Counted from the first letter of the stretch, positions 6,191 through 15,348 are shown. The stretch: DNA of 22,833 nt from Eubacterium_B sp034180045 (GCA_034180045.1 JAXFOY010000012.1:1-22833), one strand, 5' to 3'. Program-made: numbers and translations. Notes: generated by a model from the letters alone, not told the origin.

Positions 6191-7864
6191 CTAGAATAAT
6201 CCCGTAATCTTGCCGCTGTTATCAATATCAATTCTTTCGGCGGCAGGGCGCTTAGGTAGTCCCGGCATCGTCATTATGTCACCTGTCAAAGCCACGATGA
6301 AGCCTGCTCCGGCTGAAACCTTAAGATTTCTGACGGAAATCACAAAGCCCTTAGGTGCTCCAAGCAGAGCCGGGTTATCTGAGAATGAATACTGCGTCTT
6401 TGCCATACACACAGGCAGATTTCCGAATCCCAAAGCCTCGAGTTCCTCAAGCTGCTTAGGAGCTTTTTCAACAAAGTTTACGGAATCGGCATGGTAAATT
6501 TTAGTAGCTATAGCTTCTATTTTTTCTTTGATGGAAAGTTTTTCGTCATAGGCAAATTCAAAACTGCTTGGGCTGTCACAAAGCCTGATTACCTCTTCAG
6601 CAAGTTCTTTTCCTCCGGCTCCTCCCTTTGCCCAAACCTCGCTTAAAGCTACATTCACGCCAAGCTTGCGGCATTTTGTCTTGATGAGATTCAGTTCGGC
6701 TTCCGTATCTGTTGGGAAGGCATTGATAGCGACAACCGCAGGCAATTTATAAACAGATGTTATATTTGAAACATGTCGCAGCAGGTTAGGCAAGCCTTTT
6801 TCGAGAGCTTCAAGGTTTTCGTCATTGAGCCGGTCTTTTGGGACGCCGCCGTTGAATTTAAGTGCTCTTACAGTCGCGACTATTACAACGGCATCAGGTT
6901 TTAGACCTGCGATTCGACATTTGATGTCGAGGAATTTTTCGGCACCCAAATCTGCTCCGAAGCCGGCTTCCGTGACGGTGTAGTCGCTTAGAGAAAGCGC
7001 CATTCGTGTAGCGGTAACGGAATTGCAGCCATGAGCTATATTTGCAAACGGTCCGCAGTGAACAAAAGCCGGGGTGCCTTCCAGCGACTGCACCAAGTTA
7101 GGCTTAAGTGCATCTTTCAGAAGCGCAGCCATAGCACCGTGCGCTTTAATATCTCCGGCGGTTACAGGCTTATTTTCGTAAGAGTAGCCGACTATGATTT
7201 TGGCAAGCCTGCTTTTCAAATCTTCAATATTGCTTGAAAGGCATAAAACCGCCATGATTTCGCTTGCGACGGTTATGTCAAACCCGTCTTCTCTGGGAGT
7301 GCCGTTTGGTTTACCTCCCAGACCGATAACTATATTACGGAGTTGACGGTCGTTCATATCAACGGCTCGCTTCCATGTTATGCGGCGCGAATCGATATTC
7401 AATTCGTTACCTTGTTGAATATGATTATCCAGCATGGCTGCAAGCAGATTATTGGCAGCACCTATCGCATGGAAGTCTCCGGTGAAGTGAAGATTGATAT
7501 CTTCCATAGGTACGATTTGGGCGTAGCCACCGCCGGCTGCACCTCCCTTAACACCGAAAACCGGACCTAATGAGGGCTCACGAATAGCCATTATTGAATT
7601 TTTGCCAAGTTTGCGAAGCGCATCGGCAAGGCCGACTGTAGTCGTGGTTTTGCCTTCACCGGCAGGAGTAGGGTTAATAGCCGTCACTAAAATAAGTTTG
7701 CCGGGCTTTCTCTTCTCTTTTTCCAGAAAACTGTAGTCAACCTTTGCCTTGTAGTTTCCGTAAAGTTCAAGATATTCTTCATCTATACCGGCTGCTTTGG
7801 CTATGTCGGTTATCTTCTTCATCTCACAAGATTGTGCAATCTCAATATCAGATCTAAAAACCAT
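6191..7864 (-). CDS. fhs: Formate-tetrahydrofolate ligase (10-formyl-THF synthetase)
   Basis: A 557-residue enzyme, the full family length, joining formate and THF to 10-formyl-THF with ATP. Visible motifs are the ATP loop NPTPAGEGKTTTTVGL, REPSLGPVFGVKGGAAGGGYAQ, MEDINLHFTGDFHAI and TEAGFGADLGAEKF. The frame is open 28 codons further upstream (to 7948), but GGAGG six bases ahead of ATG 7864 and the normal family N-terminus fix the start. It is the first gene of the fhs-fchA-folD run. In anaerobes the enzyme runs either way: assimilating formate or making ATP from 10-formyl-THF. No metF or carbon monoxide dehydrogenase genes are visible, so an acetogenic pathway cannot be claimed. Confidence 0.96.
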   Translation of the reverse strand: MVFRSDIEIAQSCEMKKITDIAKAAGIDEEYLELYGNYKAKVDYSFLEKEKRKPGKLILVTAINPTPAGEGKTTTTVGLADALRKLGKNSIMAIREPSLGPVFGVKGGAAGGGYAQIVPMEDINLHFTGDFHAIGAANNLLAAMLDNHIQQGNELNIDSRRITWKRAVDMNDRQLRNIVIGLGGKPNGTPREDGFDITVASEIMAVLCLSSNIEDLKSRLAKIIVGYSYENKPVTAGDIKAHGAMAALLKDALKPNLVQSLEGTPAFVHCGPFANIAHGCNSVTATRMALSLSDYTVTEAGFGADLGAEKFLDIKCRIAGLKPDAVVIVATVRALKFNGGVPKDRLNDENLEALEKGLPNLLRHVSNITSVYKLPAVVAINAFPTDTEAELNLIKTKCRKLGVNVALSEVWAKGGAGGKELAEEVIRLCDSPSSFEFAYDEKLSIKEKIEAIATKIYHADSVNFVEKAPKQLEELEALGFGNLPVCMAKTQYSFSDNPALLGAPKGFVISVRNLKVSAGAGFIVALTGDIMTMPGLPKRPAAERIDIDNSGKITGLF

Positions 7865-7890
7865 CGTCACCCTCCATCTATTTTCAAAGT

Positions 7891-7912
7891 TATGATATAC
7901 AAGTATATCATA
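7891..7912. promoter_or_regulatory. Perfect 22-base palindrome upstream of fhs
   Basis: TATGATATAC and GTATATCATA flank a two-base AA spacer, a perfect inverted repeat 26 bases ahead of the fhs ATG. Its size and position fit an operator for a dimeric regulator of the one-carbon operon. It has no T-run. A shorter palindrome TATCATGATA lies at 7991-8000 near the divergent promoter. The regulator is unknown. Confidence 0.55.
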
Positions 7913-7962
7913 GATTATCTGTGAATAAAATATAAAGTGGTGTATCAAATAAATATAATAAA

Positions 7963-7971
7963 TGTTATAAT
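7963..7971 (+). promoter_or_regulatory. Extended -10 promoter for the HerA-like gene series
   Basis: TGTTATAAT is a perfect extended -10 element (TGnTATAAT). The -35 region is weak. The transcript would start near 7978, about 110 bases ahead of the HerA-like gene. The same TGTTATAAT word forms the -10 of the kce promoter. Confidence 0.55.
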
Positions 7972-8087
7972 TAAGCTATGAAAAGTAAGATATCATGATA
8001 AGATATTTTAATACAAGTGAAAGCGTGTATTTCAAATGAATTACAGCTTAGGGTCTTAGGTGATTTTGTTTAATGAAAGGGTGCAAA

Positions 8088-9653
8088 ATGTTTATAGAGA
8101 ATAAGATTTACATGGGGATTGATGCAGATGGAAATCGCGTGGATATGGCGCTGAATATGTGTAATAGGCACGGACTTATAGCAGGTGCAAGCGGAACCGG
8201 AAAAACTATTACGATGAAGGTTATGGCGGAGTCGTTTGCAGATGCAGGAGTACCTGTTTTTCTCTGTGATGTCAAAGGTGATGTCTCGGGCATTTGTATG
8301 CCGGGGGTAAAAAGCGAAGGTATGGAAAAACGCATAGATAAGTTCGGAATCAGAGATCTCTTCACATATAAAGGATATGCAACTACATTTTGGGATATAT
8401 ATGGAGAGGGCGGTCATCCCGTTCGTGCTACAGTTTCAGATATGGGACCCGAACTTCTTTCTAGAATTTTAGGATTGACAGAGGCACAAGAAGGAGTGCT
8501 GAACATAATATTCAGAATAGCTGATGACAACGGCCTTTTGCTTATAGATCTAAAAGATTTGAGGGCTATGATAAGTTACGTGGGAGAGCATAAAGATGAA
8601 TATCTTCTGAAATACGGAAATATTGCACAGCAATCTCTGGGGGGAATTACGAGGGCACTTTTGCCTCTTGAATCACAAGGCGGAGATATGTTCTTCGGAG
8701 AACCGCAGCTTGATATTTTAGATTGGATTAGGAGAGACGATCAAGGAAAGGGAATGATAAATGTTCTCCACAGCGTCAAGCTCGTACAAAATCCTAAACT
8801 GTACAGTATGTTTTTGTTATGGCTGATGTCTGAGCTTTTCGAAGTGCTTCCTGAGGCGGGAGATGCAGATAAGCCTAAACTCGTATTTTTCTTTGATGAA
8901 GCGCATTTGCTGTTTTCGGATGCACCTGCCGTACTCATCCAAAAGATAGAGCAGGTCGTGAAGCTTATAAGATCAAAAGGCGTAGGCATATATTTCGTAA
9001 CACAAAGCCCGGGAGATATACCTGACAATGTTTTGGCGCAGTGCAGCAACAGAGTTCAGCATGCGCTGAGAGCCTATACTCCGGCGGAACAAAAAGCGGT
9101 AAAAGTTGCAGCGGAATCGTTTAGAGAAAATCTGTCACTTAAGACTTCCGATGTGATAATGCAGCTTGGTGTCGGCGAAGCTCTAACTTCTTTCCTGGAT
9201 GAAGAGGGTATCCCTCAGATTGTGCAGCAGACGAAGATAATTTGCCCGCAAAGCCTTATGGCACAAGCTGACGCAGCATCGAAAAATGAGGCTATGCAAA
9301 GCGATATGATGAGCAAGTATGACAGCTATGTAGATAACGAGTCCGCATTTGAGGTACTTGAAGAGCGATATAGGGAAGAAGAAGAACAGTCTAAACTCGC
9401 CGCAGAAAGAGAGCAATTCGAAAAAGAAAAAGCTGAATTTGAGCGCATGAAGGCAAAGGAAGCGCAAGCCTTGGAGAAGCAGCGTGCCAAGGAAGAAGCG
9501 GCAGCAGAGAAAAAGCGCGAACGCGCTGAGGCGGAAGCTCAGAAAATAGCGGATAGGCGTAAGGCTAAGATAGAATCACAGCTGATAAGCGCAGGGGGGC
9601 AGATTCTTAAAAGAGGACTGATGAGCACTCTAAAGAAAACGCTGTTCAAGTAG
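8088..9653 (+). CDS. HerA/YjgR-like ATPase (DUF853 family)
   Basis: A 521-residue P-loop ATPase of the FtsK/HerA superfamily, closest in pattern to E. coli YjgR. Seen: NRHGLIAGASGTGKT with Walker A near residues 33-40, PVFLCDVKGDVSG, and Walker B VFFFDEAHLL near 266-275, then FVTQSPGDIPDNVLAQCSNRVQHALR, which includes the sensor and probable arginine finger. Residues about 423-500 are a highly charged coiled coil rich in Glu, Lys, Arg and Ala. These proteins are thought to form hexameric DNA translocases, but the cellular role of the YjgR group is not settled. An in-frame ATG exists at 8073, but AAAGGGTG just ahead of ATG 8088 and family N-termini favour 8088. First gene of the rightward series. 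Confidence 0.88.
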   Translation: MFIENKIYMGIDADGNRVDMALNMCNRHGLIAGASGTGKTITMKVMAESFADAGVPVFLCDVKGDVSGICMPGVKSEGMEKRIDKFGIRDLFTYKGYATTFWDIYGEGGHPVRATVSDMGPELLSRILGLTEAQEGVLNIIFRIADDNGLLLIDLKDLRAMISYVGEHKDEYLLKYGNIAQQSLGGITRALLPLESQGGDMFFGEPQLDILDWIRRDDQGKGMINVLHSVKLVQNPKLYSMFLLWLMSELFEVLPEAGDADKPKLVFFFDEAHLLFSDAPAVLIQKIEQVVKLIRSKGVGIYFVTQSPGDIPDNVLAQCSNRVQHALRAYTPAEQKAVKVAAESFRENLSLKTSDVIMQLGVGEALTSFLDEEGIPQIVQQTKIICPQSLMAQADAASKNEAMQSDMMSKYDSYVDNESAFEVLEERYREEEEQSKLAAEREQFEKEKAEFERMKAKEAQALEKQRAKEEAAAEKKRERAEAEAQKIADRRKAKIESQLISAGGQILKRGLMSTLKKTLFK

Positions 9654-9701
9654 ACTGAAACAGTGAAAATCAGATAAAGTTATATTAATGAGGTAAGAAG
9701 A

Positions 9702-11009
9702 ATGGATGTCACAAAACTTAAAGTACTGCACCCGGTAGTAGCGGATATGGCGGAAGCAAAAGAAGTATTTTGGCTGAACAAAAGGGCGGATGAAAAAAGA
9801 ATCCTCGATTTCGGCATGAAGGATATAGAGGAAGCGGAGGCTCGCCTTGCAAGGTTTGCCTCGTATATTTCGACGGCTTTTCCTGAAACAAAGGAATCCA
9901 AAGGAATTATCGAGTCGCCGCTGAAAGAAATTCCGAATATGAAAAAAGAACTCGAAAAGATGACAGGAAAGGAATTTGACGGCAGACTTTTCATGAAGAT
10001 GGATTCACATCTTCCGGTATCCGGCTCAATTAAAGCTAGAGGCGGGATATATGAGGTGCTTAAATTCGCTGAAAAAATTGCTATGGAGCAAGGACTGCTA
10101 AAATATGAAGATGATTACTCAAAGCTTATGAGTAAGGAGTGTAAAGCTCTGTTTTCAGATTACAGTGTTGCAGTCGGCTCGACGGGCAATTTGGGGCTTT
10201 CAATCGGAATAATAAGCGCAAAGCTGGGATTCAACGTGACGGTTCACATGTCGGCAGATGCGAGAGAATGGAAAAAAGCACTTCTGAGAGCAAAAGGAGT
10301 TAAGGTTATCGAGTACGAGGATGATTACCAAAAGGCTGTTGCAGAGGGGCGAAAGGCGGCTTACGGTGATAAAAAATGCTATTTCGTAGATGATGAGGGC
10401 TCAGTCGATTTATTCATGGGATATTCAGTGGCGGCTAAGAGAATTTCCAAGCAGTTTGAAGCAGAGGGCATAGTTTGTGATGAGGAACATCCTGTCTTCG
10501 TATACATGCCTTGCGGAGTCGGCGGAGCACCGGGAGGTGTTGCTTTCGGACTGAAACAAATGTATGGAAAAAACATACACATCTTGTTTGCGGAACCGAC
10601 TCATGCTCCTTGTATGACGCTTGGCCTTGCCACGGGACTCAATGATAAAATTGCAGTGTCGGATATAGGTTTAGATGGAAAAACGGCTGCTGACGGACTT
10701 GCTGTAGGCAGGGCATCAAGACTTGTTGGTGATATAATGTCAACTTTGCTGGAAGCGTGTTTTACAATAGATGACGATAAGCTCTATCCATTTTTGACGA
10801 GGCTGGCGGACTGTGAAGGTATTTTTATAGAGCCTTCAGCATGCGCTTCATTTACAGGACCTATGCACATAATGCAAAACTTGGATAATCTAAGTGATTC
10901 CGGTATCAGAACAAAGATGAAAAATTCAGTACATATATTATGGGCGACCGGCGGGAGCATGGTTCCTGAAGAAGAAATGAAGTATTATTATAGCTTAGGT
11001 AAGAAATAG
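9702..11009 (+). CDS. dsdA: D-serine ammonia-lyase (D-serine dehydratase)
   Basis: A 435-residue fold-type II PLP enzyme that splits D-serine to pyruvate and ammonia in the cytoplasm; E. coli DsdA has 442 residues. Seen: DSHLPVSGSIKARGG with the PLP-binding Lys111, phosphate-cup GSTGNLGLS at 159-167, and the glycine-rich MPCGVGGAPGG near 269-279. ATG 9702 follows GAGG by 8 bases. It lies 48 bases after the ATPase gene and 29 ahead of the phosphodiesterase gene. No DsdC-type regulator or D-serine transporter is nearby, so the role may be detoxification or use of D-serine as a pyruvate source rather than a dedicated operon. Confidence 0.94.
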   Translation: MDVTKLKVLHPVVADMAEAKEVFWLNKRADEKRILDFGMKDIEEAEARLARFASYISTAFPETKESKGIIESPLKEIPNMKKELEKMTGKEFDGRLFMKMDSHLPVSGSIKARGGIYEVLKFAEKIAMEQGLLKYEDDYSKLMSKECKALFSDYSVAVGSTGNLGLSIGIISAKLGFNVTVHMSADAREWKKALLRAKGVKVIEYEDDYQKAVAEGRKAAYGDKKCYFVDDEGSVDLFMGYSVAAKRISKQFEAEGIVCDEEHPVFVYMPCGVGGAPGGVAFGLKQMYGKNIHILFAEPTHAPCMTLGLATGLNDKIAVSDIGLDGKTAADGLAVGRASRLVGDIMSTLLEACFTIDDDKLYPFLTRLADCEGIFIEPSACASFTGPMHIMQNLDNLSDSGIRTKMKNSVHILWATGGSMVPEEEMKYYYSLGKK

Positions 11010-11038
11010 ATTTAAGGTATAAGTTTTAGGAATATTGT

Positions 11039-11590
11039 ATGAAAATACTTGTTATAAGTGACACACACGGTGACAATCGCAGAGTATATGATATATTTGA
11101 CAGATTACCGAAAATAGACCTAGTGATACATTGCGGTGATTACAAAAAAGATGCAGATGAATTGGCAAAACATATAGGACAAATACGAATCGAATCGGTA
11201 AAGGGTAACTGCGATTCTCATCTGAACACTGATTTTAGCATAGTGGAAACTGAAGCCGGTGACATCTTTGTAACGCACGGTCACGATTTCGGAGTGAATT
11301 ACAGTCTTGACGGACTTGCGGAGGCGGCTTTGGATTACGGATGCAAAGCGGTTTGTTTCGGACATACTCACATGCCTTTATGCATTGAACACAAAGGCAT
11401 CTTGATGGTAAATCCGGGGAGTCTGAATGAGCCGAGAGGTGCAAGTTGCGCTTCATGTGCGGTAATAACGACGGAAAAAGACACTTTCTACGCAAATATC
11501 GCTTTTTACAGCACTCTGTGCAAAAGTGCCAAAGAGGTAAAGAAAGGCGGTTATCTAAGGGATATGTTGAATTATAGCGATGGATTTTAG
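11039..11590 (+). CDS. MJ0936/YfcE-type metallophosphoesterase
   Basis: A 183-residue calcineurin-like phosphoesterase. All metal-site motifs are present: D8-x-H10, CGD at 32-34, GNCD around N57, H80 in THGH, and GHTH with H109 and H111, followed by NPGSLNEPRG. Characterised members hydrolyse phosphodiester model substrates with Mn or Ni; natural substrates are mostly unknown. In many Firmicutes it sits beside rdgB and rph, but not here. AGGA lies ahead of ATG 11039. The tail from residue 165 is not conserved to my eye. Confidence 0.9.
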   Translation: MKILVISDTHGDNRRVYDIFDRLPKIDLVIHCGDYKKDADELAKHIGQIRIESVKGNCDSHLNTDFSIVETEAGDIFVTHGHDFGVNYSLDGLAEAALDYGCKAVCFGHTHMPLCIEHKGILMVNPGSLNEPRGASCASCAVITTEKDTFYANIAFYSTLCKSAKEVKKGGYLRDMLNYSDGF

Positions 11591-11605
11591 GCAAGGGGAC
11601 GGACA

Positions 11606-12841
11606 ATGAAAAAAATATTGCAAAACAGGTATTCAAGGTTTGTGGTTGCGCTATTTATAGCGGGTGCCCTGCTGATTATATTTAACCAAATTGTCGGGCA
11701 CTATGCAAACTTCCAAAAGAGCGTGGATACGCTTAAGTCTATCATTTCACCTTTTATTTACGGCTTTGTTCTGGCATATCTTTTGTCACCTGTATATAAC
11801 GTTACGGTTAAATACACCTACAGGCTTGCGGAAAGGCATTTCAGCAACAAAAAAAGAGTATTTTCCATATGTAAGATAATAGGCTCTACAGTGTCTCTTT
11901 TGGTGCTGCTGGGCATAGTTGCAGGATTGATAGCGCTGATAGTGCCTCAAGTTATTGACAGCATTACGGGGATTATAAAGAGTCTTCCGGGCAGGCTTGA
12001 GCAGACAAGCCGATTCTTCTACGAAATGACTGCGGACATGGATAACAAAAAAATCGCCATGCGATTGACAAAAATATTTGAGGAAACACAGACGACCATA
12101 ATCATGTGGGCGCAGGAGAAACTTCTTCCGGGCGTAGGAAGCTTTGTCGAGCAGATTTCCACACAAGTGGTTCTGACGCTAAAAACTGTGATGAATCTGA
12201 TGATTGGAATTATCGCTTGTGTGTATATGCTAAACAGTAAGGAACGCTTTCAGGGGCAGATAAAGAAAACCATAATCGCATTGATGCCGGAGGAAAAAGC
12301 TAATGCAATATTTGATTTTGCAAGATTCAGCAACAGGACTTTCGGCGGATTTATCAACGGCAAAATCATAGACTCGTTTATAATAGGAGTAATATGCTTC
12401 ATTTTGATGAGCCTTTTCAACTTCCCATATCCTATTCTGATAAGCGTGATTATAGGCATAACTAACGTAATTCCGTTTTTTGGACCGTTTATCGGGGCTA
12501 TCCCGTCTATGATAATCATTTTTTTGGTAAGTCCTGTATATACGCTTTACTTTATGATTATGATTTTCATATTGCAGCAGGTGGACGGAAATATTATCGG
12601 TCCTGCAATTTTGGGAAATACCACGGGTATAGCAAGCTTTTGGGTACTGTTTTCAATCGTCATTGGCGGCGGACTTTTCGGTTTCATCGGAATGGTGATA
12701 GGGGTTCCTGTATTTGCCATAATTTACTACTATTTTGCTCGCAGTATAGATAGAAGACTTGTGGCAAAGGGATTTGAACCTGAAACTACGCACTACGAGG
12801 AATTAAAAAAATACGATATTGATAAGGAGGGTCTCCTTTAA
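11606..12841 (+). CDS. AI-2E family transporter (UPF0118 membrane protein)
   Basis: A 411-residue integral membrane protein with about seven or eight helices. It opens with a helix at about 10-33 and a second pair near 45-65 and 85-115, has an amphipathic loop (about 120-190), and ends with the conserved helical bundle containing GGFINGKIIDSFIIG, NVIPFFGPFIGAIPS and QQVDGNIIGPAILG. The last motifs are hallmarks of the family. Members export autoinducer-2 or act as Na+/H+ antiporters (TqsA, and others); substrate cannot be told from sequence. GGGGAC lies ahead of ATG 11606, 15 bases after the previous stop, and its last base is shared with the murB start, so it is co-translated with murB. Confidence 0.9.
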   Translation: MKKILQNRYSRFVVALFIAGALLIIFNQIVGHYANFQKSVDTLKSIISPFIYGFVLAYLLSPVYNVTVKYTYRLAERHFSNKKRVFSICKIIGSTVSLLVLLGIVAGLIALIVPQVIDSITGIIKSLPGRLEQTSRFFYEMTADMDNKKIAMRLTKIFEETQTTIIMWAQEKLLPGVGSFVEQISTQVVLTLKTVMNLMIGIIACVYMLNSKERFQGQIKKTIIALMPEEKANAIFDFARFSNRTFGGFINGKIIDSFIIGVICFILMSLFNFPYPILISVIIGITNVIPFFGPFIGAIPSMIIIFLVSPVYTLYFMIMIFILQQVDGNIIGPAILGNTTGIASFWVLFSIVIGGGLFGFIGMVIGVPVFAIIYYYFARSIDRRLVAKGFEPETTHYEELKKYDIDKEGLL

Positions 12842-13731
12842 TGAACTTAATTAACAATGCGCCTATGTCAAAATACACAAGCTTTCGTTGCGGCGGCAAT
12901 GCAAGAAGGCTTTTTATCTGCGATGATGTTTCGGAACTTACGGAAGTAATGAATCAAATTACAAACGAGGGCGAAAAATATGTATTTCTTGGAAACGGCA
13001 GTAATACGTTGTTTCCGGATGAAGGATATGATGGTACGGTCGTGTCTTTGGGCAAGGCTTTCAGTGAAATAAAACTCTGTGATGAGGATGAGAATAATAT
13101 CAGCTTGAAGTGCATGTCGGGGGCTTTGCTGTCAAAAGTCTCTAAAGTTGCAATGGATGCGGGGCTTTGCGGTTTGGAATTTGCATCGGGAATCCCGGGC
13201 AGCATAGGAGGCGCTGTATTTATGAACGCCGGGGCCTACGGCGGAGAGATGAAGGATGTTCTTGAATCGGTAGAACTGCTTTATTGCGGAGATGACGGCG
13301 CCTGGTCGCTAAAGAAAGTCTATGCGGGCGAACTTGAGCTGGGATATAGACACAGCAAGCTTCAGGAAACCGGGGAAATTGTAGTTTCTGCTACGCTTAA
13401 GCTTACAAAAGGAAACAAAGAAGAAATCATCGCAAAAATTTCGGAGCTGACAAAGAAAAGAACGGAGAAGCAACCTCTTGAGTTTCCGAGCGCAGGCAGT
13501 TTTTTCAAACGACCTGAAGGATATTTTGCTGCGAAGCTGATAGAAGATGCCGGTCTAAAAGGCTTGACAGTGGGAGGCGCTCAAGTTTCGAGTAAGCATT
13601 GCGGCTTTGTTATAAACAAAGGAGATGCAAGCGCGGAAGATATTATTAATTTGATGAATTTGATACAGAACACGGTATTTGATAAGTTTGGCGTACATTT
13701 GGAGCCGGAGGTAAGAATAATTGGTTTATAG
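12841..13731 (+). CDS. murB: UDP-N-acetylenolpyruvoylglucosamine reductase MurB
   Basis: A 296-residue FAD enzyme that reduces UDP-GlcNAc-enolpyruvate to UDP-MurNAc with NADPH in peptidoglycan synthesis. Seen: YTSFRCGGNA, FAD-binding GNGSNTLF, SGIPGSIGGAVFMNAGAYGGEM, YRHSKLQ, the catalytic-serine motif PSAGSFFKRP and the C-terminal LEPEVRIIG containing the conserved Glu. The lack of the long type I insertion and the YRxSxLQ form fit type IIa MurB, usual in Gram-positive bacteria. GGAGG lies inside the end of the upstream gene; ATG 12841 overlaps its stop by one base. The murB-PHP-rapZ order is common in Clostridia. Confidence 0.96.
   Translation: MNLINNAPMSKYTSFRCGGNARRLFICDDVSELTEVMNQITNEGEKYVFLGNGSNTLFPDEGYDGTVVSLGKAFSEIKLCDEDENNISLKCMSGALLSKVSKVAMDAGLCGLEFASGIPGSIGGAVFMNAGAYGGEMKDVLESVELLYCGDDGAWSLKKVYAGELELGYRHSKLQETGEIVVSATLKLTKGNKEEIIAKISELTKKRTEKQPLEFPSAGSFFKRPEGYFAAKLIEDAGLKGLTVGGAQVSSKHCGFVINKGDASAEDIINLMNLIQNTVFDKFGVHLEPEVRIIGL
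13707..13723 (+). promoter_or_regulatory. Ribosome binding site deciding a TTG start
   Basis: GGAGG (13707-13711) inside the end of murB stands 9 bases ahead of TTG 13721. No comparable site precedes the first in-frame ATG at 13769, so TTG is the likely start of the PHP-domain gene. Confidence 0.65.
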
Positions 13732-14485
13732 TGCTTTTGAAATAGAAAAAGCGGTGTCCGGGTTTCGTATGACCTTTGACTATCATACTCATACGACTTT
13801 TTCTCACGGTAAAGGTTCTATTGAGGATAATGTTAAGGTGGCAGTTTCAAAAGGGCTTAAGGCCCTGGCAATTTCCGATCACGGACCGGGACATTTGACA
13901 TATGGGATAAAGAAGAACGCTCTTCCCGTCATGAGAAATGAAATCGACAGATTGCAAGAGATATATCCTCAGATAAAGCTTTATCTGAGCGTGGAAGCCA
14001 ATGTAATAAATCGCAACGGTTATGTAGATGTATCCAAGGAGGATTTGAAATATTTGGACTTTCTTCATGCGGGGTACCACTACGGAATATTGCACGGCTA
14101 TTGCATAGGCAATTGGCTTGATTTTAGAAAGCTTTATCCGGAAGCTTTCGGGAAAAAGCTTTTGATAAAAAATACGGATATGTGTATTAAATGCATATAC
14201 GAAAATGATCTGAAGATATTTACTCATCCGGGGGATAAAGGGAGGTTTGATATTGCTGAGATAGCAAAGGCATGCCAGGATAATGATACTTGGATGGAGA
14301 TAAATATGAAGCATCCTTTTTTAGATGAGGAGGGAATCAGGACTTCATCGAAATACGATGTAAGTTTTGTAATAAGCAGCGATGCGCATAGCCCCGAAAA
14401 TGTGGGACTTTATGAAGGCGGACTTGGAAGAGCCTATGTAGCGGGACTTGATTTTGATAGAATTGTAAATATAGAAAGAGTTTAG
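13721..14485 (+). CDS. PHP-domain metal-dependent phosphoesterase
   Basis: A 254-residue protein with the full set of PHP metal-binding motifs: YHTHTTFSHGKG (H22, H24), ISDHGPGH (D53, H54), EANVIN, LHAGYHYG, FTHPGDKGRF and SSDAHSPENVG. This matches the histidinol-phosphatase/YcdX-like group, which hydrolyses phosphate esters; the actual substrate is unknown. The chosen start is TTG 13721, overlapping murB by 11 bases. The alternative ATG 13769 would drop 16 residues before the first motif and leave all catalytic residues intact. Recurring position between murB and rapZ in Clostridia suggests a link to cell-wall or signalling metabolism, which is inference. Confidence 0.88.
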   Translation: MVYSAFEIEKAVSGFRMTFDYHTHTTFSHGKGSIEDNVKVAVSKGLKALAISDHGPGHLTYGIKKNALPVMRNEIDRLQEIYPQIKLYLSVEANVINRNGYVDVSKEDLKYLDFLHAGYHYGILHGYCIGNWLDFRKLYPEAFGKKLLIKNTDMCIKCIYENDLKIFTHPGDKGRFDIAEIAKACQDNDTWMEINMKHPFLDEEGIRTSSKYDVSFVISSDAHSPENVGLYEGGLGRAYVAGLDFDRIVNIERV

Positions 14486-14487
14486 CC

Positions 14488-15348
14488 ATGAAAAAAATGA
14501 GTGTGGTAGTTGTTACGGGGCTTTCGGGAGCCGGTAAGACAAATGCGGTGGCTTGGTTTGAAGACAGGGGATATTACTGTGTAGATAATATGCCGCCTGC
14601 GCTTATAAAAAACTTTATTGAGCTTACCAAATCATCAAAAAAACAAATTGACAAAGCCGCTTTTGTAGTTGACGCAAGAGGCGGGGCATATTTTGATGAT
14701 ATGAAAGAATACATCAAAGTTCTAAAGAGCGACAGCAATATAGATTGCAGAGTTCTATTTATTGAGGCGTCGGACAGAGCGCTTATAAAGCGATTCAGCG
14801 AAACTCGAAGAGCACACCCGCTCGCTACAGGAAGCACCGATAAAGACGTGATTGCGGCGGAAAGAGATGTACTTCGCGAAATAAGGGATTTGTCGGATTA
14901 CATTATAGACACTACTAATCTGAAAGTAGCTGAACTTAAGATGGAGATAAGCAAAATCTTTGAAGAGGGTAATACGAAATCTTCATTTTTGATAAACATA
15001 AAATCTTTCGGGTATAAGCGTGGAGTTCCATCGGAAGCAGACTTGATTTTGGATATGAGATTTATACCTAATCCGTATTATCTGCCGAGCTTGCGAAAAC
15101 TCACAGGTAACAACAAAAAGGTTTCTTCGTATGTGCTTAGGCAAAAGGTGAGCCGTGACTTTATAGAAGCGGAGATGGCGATGCTGGAAAGACTCATACC
15201 TGCGTATATAAAAGAGGGCAAGTACCACCTGAACATAGGCTTCGGATGTACGGGCGGACAACATCGCTCTGTTGCAATGGCTGACTATTTTGCAAAAGAA
15301 CTCCGAGCAAAAGCTTATCGCGTTACTCTTGAACATAGAGACATTTGA
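14488..15348 (+). CDS. rapZ: RapZ/YvcJ nucleotide-binding protein
   Basis: A 286-residue protein, the usual length. The P-loop GLSGAGKT is at 11-18, EDRGYYCVDNMPPALI follows, and the C-terminal domain carries YKRGVPSEADLILDMRFIPNPYY and the CTGGQHRSV motif near 254-262. In E. coli RapZ binds small RNAs and controls GlmS; in Bacillus YvcJ hydrolyses GTP and ATP and affects competence. In Firmicutes it normally heads rapZ-yvcK-whiA. Here yvcK is not found in the window and whiA lies 6.3 kb downstream. It starts two bases after the PHP gene stop, so it is in the same transcript. The kce promoter overlaps its last codons. Confidence 0.95.
   Translation: MKKMSVVVVTGLSGAGKTNAVAWFEDRGYYCVDNMPPALIKNFIELTKSSKKQIDKAAFVVDARGGAYFDDMKEYIKVLKSDSNIDCRVLFIEASDRALIKRFSETRRAHPLATGSTDKDVIAAERDVLREIRDLSDYIIDTTNLKVAELKMEISKIFEEGNTKSSFLINIKSFGYKRGVPSEADLILDMRFIPNPYYLPSLRKLTGNNKKVSSYVLRQKVSRDFIEAEMAMLERLIPAYIKEGKYHLNIGFGCTGGQHRSVAMADYFAKELRAKAYRVTLEHRDI

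Noticed and set aside
7865..7948. Upstream extension of fhs to ATG 7948
   Set aside because: It covers the palindrome and lacks a ribosome binding site, while GGAGG precedes ATG 7864 and that start gives the family's normal length.
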